Of a DNA stretch of 64,000 nucleotides, positions 61,195 through 64,000 are shown in pieces. Positions within the stretch are counted from its first letter, which is position 1, and each line of letters opens with the position of its first letter. The notes beneath the pieces were generated by a model. The model saw only the letters and a list, made by a program, of their open reading frames with translations, did not search any database and was not told where the DNA came from. Source of the DNA: Spraguea lophii (taxonomy: Eukaryota > Microsporidia > Spragueidae); assembly GCA_001887945.1 (NCBI GenBank), contig LDOQ01000071.1:1-64000 (forward strand). Direction: 5' to 3'. Position numbers and translations under genes: made by a program.

Positions 61195-61868
61195 TCAATA
61201 CAAATTGATATAAGCCTTTTGCACATCCCGTATTTGACTTTTATATATATTTAAATCAGATACAGGAATAGATTATTTTATTTTATTCATAATCTTGACA
61301 ATTTGTTATTATAAAAGGATTTGATTTTTTCATAGGTATTATCTCCTTTTACAAGATATAAAATATATCAATTTATATCTATACATGTATTTGTTTAATT
61401 TCATTACGACAATATATAGTTTATAAACATCATATACCACTTATTATATATAATTCCATACTTGATTATAAATTAAATCGTGAGATCATAAGTTGTAGTT
61501 TTTTAATTAAAAAATCATTAAAATTGTGCAAATCTTTAATTTCCGAGTTTGTATAAAAATATCTTTCTTCGACAATAAAAAATCTTATATTTTACTCATC
61601 TTAAGACGTTTTAATTTTTAAAGTGACTTATTATTAAAGAATGTCTTTAGTTTTGATTTGTAACTCACCATAGTTATTTTTGATCTGTAACATTATTTTA
61701 TTGTCACAGAGAAATTATAAAAATATTATTCTTCATATCAATATAAAACAATAATAATATAAAGAAGAATCATTATTAATCTCCTATAATTACATCCTAA
61801 TTACATTTTACACTTACATTCTGTTTCACATTTTACATTTATTTTTTTTAAAATTTTTTCACCCCTCA
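61195..61868. other. AT-rich DNA upstream of V-ATPase gene
   Basis: No gene seen. The last 20 bases carry TTCACCCCTCA before the start codon, a clear CCC-type signal. Confidence 0.45.
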
Positions 61869-63239
61869 ATGTTTCCATACCTAACGCATTTAGAATCCGA
61901 TCTAATATCATCATTTAGTACATTAAACATCAACGATACAACAGATATAGATTTAAACTCCATACAAAATAAAATACATACAGTAGACATACCTTCATTA
62001 CAACACATACTCTATAAATATGGCAACATATTAAAAGTGTATGACACCGAGAAAAATTACATACCATTTTTAATCGGATTGATAGAACATGAAGATAAAT
62101 ATATAAAATATAAAAGTTTAGTAATATTAACAGAAATATATTCTGAACAAGAAATATTACAGAGTAATAATGAAATATCCAATACATTTAATACAACACC
62201 TACTATCCCCCATAGAAATATTTTCATAAATATAAAACCTTCAAAAAAATATATTAATGCATTAATATCTGCTATCCTATACACAGATGATTACGACGAA
62301 GCAAATTTCTTACTCTCATTAATTAATAAATTACTTAGTAGTTTTAATAAATACGTAGAAGAATTAAAAGTATACATAGTATTAACATGCAGTGATCAAG
62401 TAGAACGTATAATAGGATATGTTAATATAAGGGAATTACAATATAATACACTTATATTCATATGGATATTAACATATAGTAAACATACCATACATGTAAT
62501 AGAGGATAAGATAGAAATAATAGTAAATAGTCTTCAACAAAAATATAAAGAAAAGATATTGAGAGTATGTTATGGTATAATAAAGAATATAATAGATTAC
62601 AATGAAAAATTAGATTATAATAGAAATGTAAAAAGAAGTGATAGCAGAGATATTAATAATGATAAAGAGATTAATACTATTGCTGATAACAATATTACTG
62701 CTACTGACAATAAACCAGTAAAATCTTATAAAAAAATATTTATATCAATTATCAACTGTAATAAAATAATAGATATTTCTAAAACAATTACCAATGAATA
62801 TAAAGACGTGGATATGTTAAATGATATAAATTACATAGTAGACAAATTATCATTACTTCTTAAAAACACATCCTCTATTAATAATTATATTTCAGAATTA
62901 TTTTCAGGAAGATTAGAAGATGCCCCATATCATTATGATAATTCATTCTGGGAAAATAATATTCATGTATTATTAAACAATGGTAATTATAGTACCATAC
63001 AAGGTATATTTAAAGCATTAAAAAAATATTTATATAGAACTGATGATATTAGATCAGTATGCGTAGCAGCTAATGATTTATACAGAATTATTAAAATAGC
63101 ACCAGAAATATATCCAGTAGTAGATAAATTAAATATAAAACAAACATTAGTTAAATTAAGTGATAACAATAATGAAGATATAAGATTTCATGCACTACAA
63201 ACACTATCTACATGTATATTTACTGAATGGAGTTTATAA
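61869..63239 (+). CDS. VMA13: V-type ATPase subunit H
   Basis: 456 residues of helical repeats. The diagnostic C-terminal domain is clear: SGRLEDAPYHYDNSFWENN (about 344-362; family GxLxxSPxHxxxxFWxEN), VCVAANDLYRIIKIAPE and the closing NEDIRFHALQTLSTC. Subunit H couples the V1 and V0 parts of the proton pump and stops ATP hydrolysis in free V1. An insert of about 40 Asn/Asp-rich residues lies near 253-292. CCCCTCA precedes the ATG. The gene faces the convergent partial gene at the window's end. Confidence 0.88.
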   Translation: MFPYLTHLESDLISSFSTLNINDTTDIDLNSIQNKIHTVDIPSLQHILYKYGNILKVYDTEKNYIPFLIGLIEHEDKYIKYKSLVILTEIYSEQEILQSNNEISNTFNTTPTIPHRNIFINIKPSKKYINALISAILYTDDYDEANFLLSLINKLLSSFNKYVEELKVYIVLTCSDQVERIIGYVNIRELQYNTLIFIWILTYSKHTIHVIEDKIEIIVNSLQQKYKEKILRVCYGIIKNIIDYNEKLDYNRNVKRSDSRDINNDKEINTIADNNITATDNKPVKSYKKIFISIINCNKIIDISKTITNEYKDVDMLNDINYIVDKLSLLLKNTSSINNYISELFSGRLEDAPYHYDNSFWENNIHVLLNNGNYSTIQGIFKALKKYLYRTDDIRSVCVAANDLYRIIKIAPEIYPVVDKLNIKQTLVKLSDNNNEDIRFHALQTLSTCIFTEWSL

Positions 63240-63573
63240 GATAGAATAATAATAAAATAAAATGATTATGAAGTAATAACGATAGCATAATTATCGTGAT
63301 GGTATAATGAATGGAGTAATAAATTATTATTACTAAAATAAATAAAATATTTATTTATTTCTTAATGTTATTCATATAATTATTTTATTACTTATATTTT
63401 ATTATTTCTTAATGTTATTCATATAATTATTTTATTATTCTATTACGTTATTCTTTGTAATATAATTATTCTATTGCTTATATTTTATTATTAATAATAT
63501 AATTATCCTTATACGTTATTTTCTGTAATATAATTATTTATTATTACTCTTATTATTTTTATCGTTAATATAA
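63240..63573. repeat. Intergenic DNA with short tandem repeats
   Basis: A 48-bp direct repeat (CTTAATGTTATTCATATAAT starting near 63361 and 63409) is followed by a 40-bp repeat listed separately. Almost pure A/T; no gene. Confidence 0.6.
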
Positions 63574-63620
63574 TTATTTATTATTACTCTTATTGTTTTT
63601 ATCGTTAATATAATTATTTA
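63531..63620. repeat. Tandem repeat, 40-bp unit, 2.25 copies, reaching into a gene end
   Basis: TAATTATTTATTATTACTCT begins at 63531 and 63571, with a partial third copy at 63611. The repeat spans the stop codon of the partial minus-strand gene at 63574, so the last codons of that gene derive from the repeat. Confidence 0.8.
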
Positions 63621-64000
63621 TAATATCTTTATACCTATGAATATATTTTTTAATAAATGTAGATACTTTAAGAAACTTAGATGTACTGTATTTCTTATTG
63701 ATATATTCATATTCTATATCTTTCATTAATATTCTTAATAAATCTTTTATACATTCTTTATAATCTATATCTTTATATCCTATATAATAATATAATAGAT
63801 TATTTATAGATATATTATTGTTATTATTATTAGTATGTTTATTATTATTTTTATTATTCTCTATGGTTTTGCTATTACCTTTATTATTGTTATCATTATC
63901 TATGTCTTTATTATTATTGGTAATATTGGATAACGGAATATTACCTTTGTTCTCTATACCTTTATTGTCGTTATTATTTTTATTATTATTATTGTTCTCT
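63574..64000 (-). CDS. Unknown Asn-rich protein, 5' end outside the window
   Basis: The minus strand is open from the window's end to a stop at 63574-63576, about 142 residues, with no ATG needed. The visible N-terminal half is a run of Asn, Asp and Lys; the C-terminal half (ISINNLLYYYIGYKDIDYK and CIKDLLRILMKDIEYEYI) is a tidy helical segment, so this is a real C-terminus. The ending KNNKSNNK is basic. Function unknown. It converges on the V-ATPase H gene. Confidence 0.6.
   Translation of the reverse strand, partial: ENNNNNKNNNDNKGIENKGNIPLSNITNNNKDIDNDNNNKGNSKTIENNKNNNKHTNNNNNNISINNLLYYYIGYKDIDYKECIKDLLRILMKDIEYEYINKKYSTSKFLKVSTFIKKYIHRYKDIINNYINDKNNKSNNK

Overview
The window looks like nuclear DNA of a microsporidian. 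It is very AT-rich. The recognisable proteins are short, eukaryotic, intron-free versions of conserved families (TAF7, TAF11, RPABC4, SEC24, SEC31, SmG, adaptor sigma, a gamma-tubulin complex protein, V-ATPase H). Many start codons are preceded within a few bases by CCC or CCCC, and one by GGGG, which is the start-proximal signal known from microsporidia. The genus cannot be read from the sequence. Unlike the compact Encephalitozoon genomes, this one is loose: about 25 genes in 64 kb, long gene-poor stretches, transposon debris and Asn-rich inserts in coding regions.

Layout. 1-5.9 kb: the 3' end of an unknown gene, a long gene-poor stretch, an ABC half-transporter and a nearly intact SINE. 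5.9-13.2 kb: an information and trafficking block with RPABC4 and TAF7 (divergent), SEC24, a tyrosinase, TAF11 and a B-box protein with a PARP-like segment. 13.2-25 kb: Merlin/IS1595 transposase debris, two members of a secreted family with a hydrophobic C-terminus (family G), SEC31 and an unknown basic protein. 25-32.4 kb: adaptor sigma, a small basic protein, SmG, a single-span membrane protein, Tc1/mariner debris and a hypothetical protein. 33-46.6 kb: a secreted Ser-rich protein, the gamma-tubulin complex protein, a degenerate PfkB kinase, an alpha/beta hydrolase and a large Asn-rich HEAT protein resembling cohesin Scc3. 46.7-61.2 kb: accessory DNA with three tandem members of a secreted ~510-residue family (family S), several SINEs, an integrase remnant and a third family G gene. 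61.9-64 kb: V-ATPase subunit H and the 3' end of an Asn-rich gene leaving the window.

The most notable find is a dispersed tRNA-derived SINE of about 480 bp with A and B boxes, an AATAAA-bearing conserved tail and an oligo(A) end. There are at least ten full, partial or nested copies. Two are nearly identical to each other, and one is flanked by a 14-bp target-site duplication, so the element was probably active recently. A secreted tyrosinase with intact copper-site motifs, two expanded secreted families showing gene conversion or diversification, and relics of three other transposon classes complete the accessory content.

The housekeeping genes fall into transcription initiation (RPABC4, TAF7, TAF11), COPII and adaptor trafficking (SEC24, SEC31, sigma), splicing (SmG), microtubule nucleation and chromosome cohesion. 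No rRNA gene, intact tRNA gene or CRISPR array was found.
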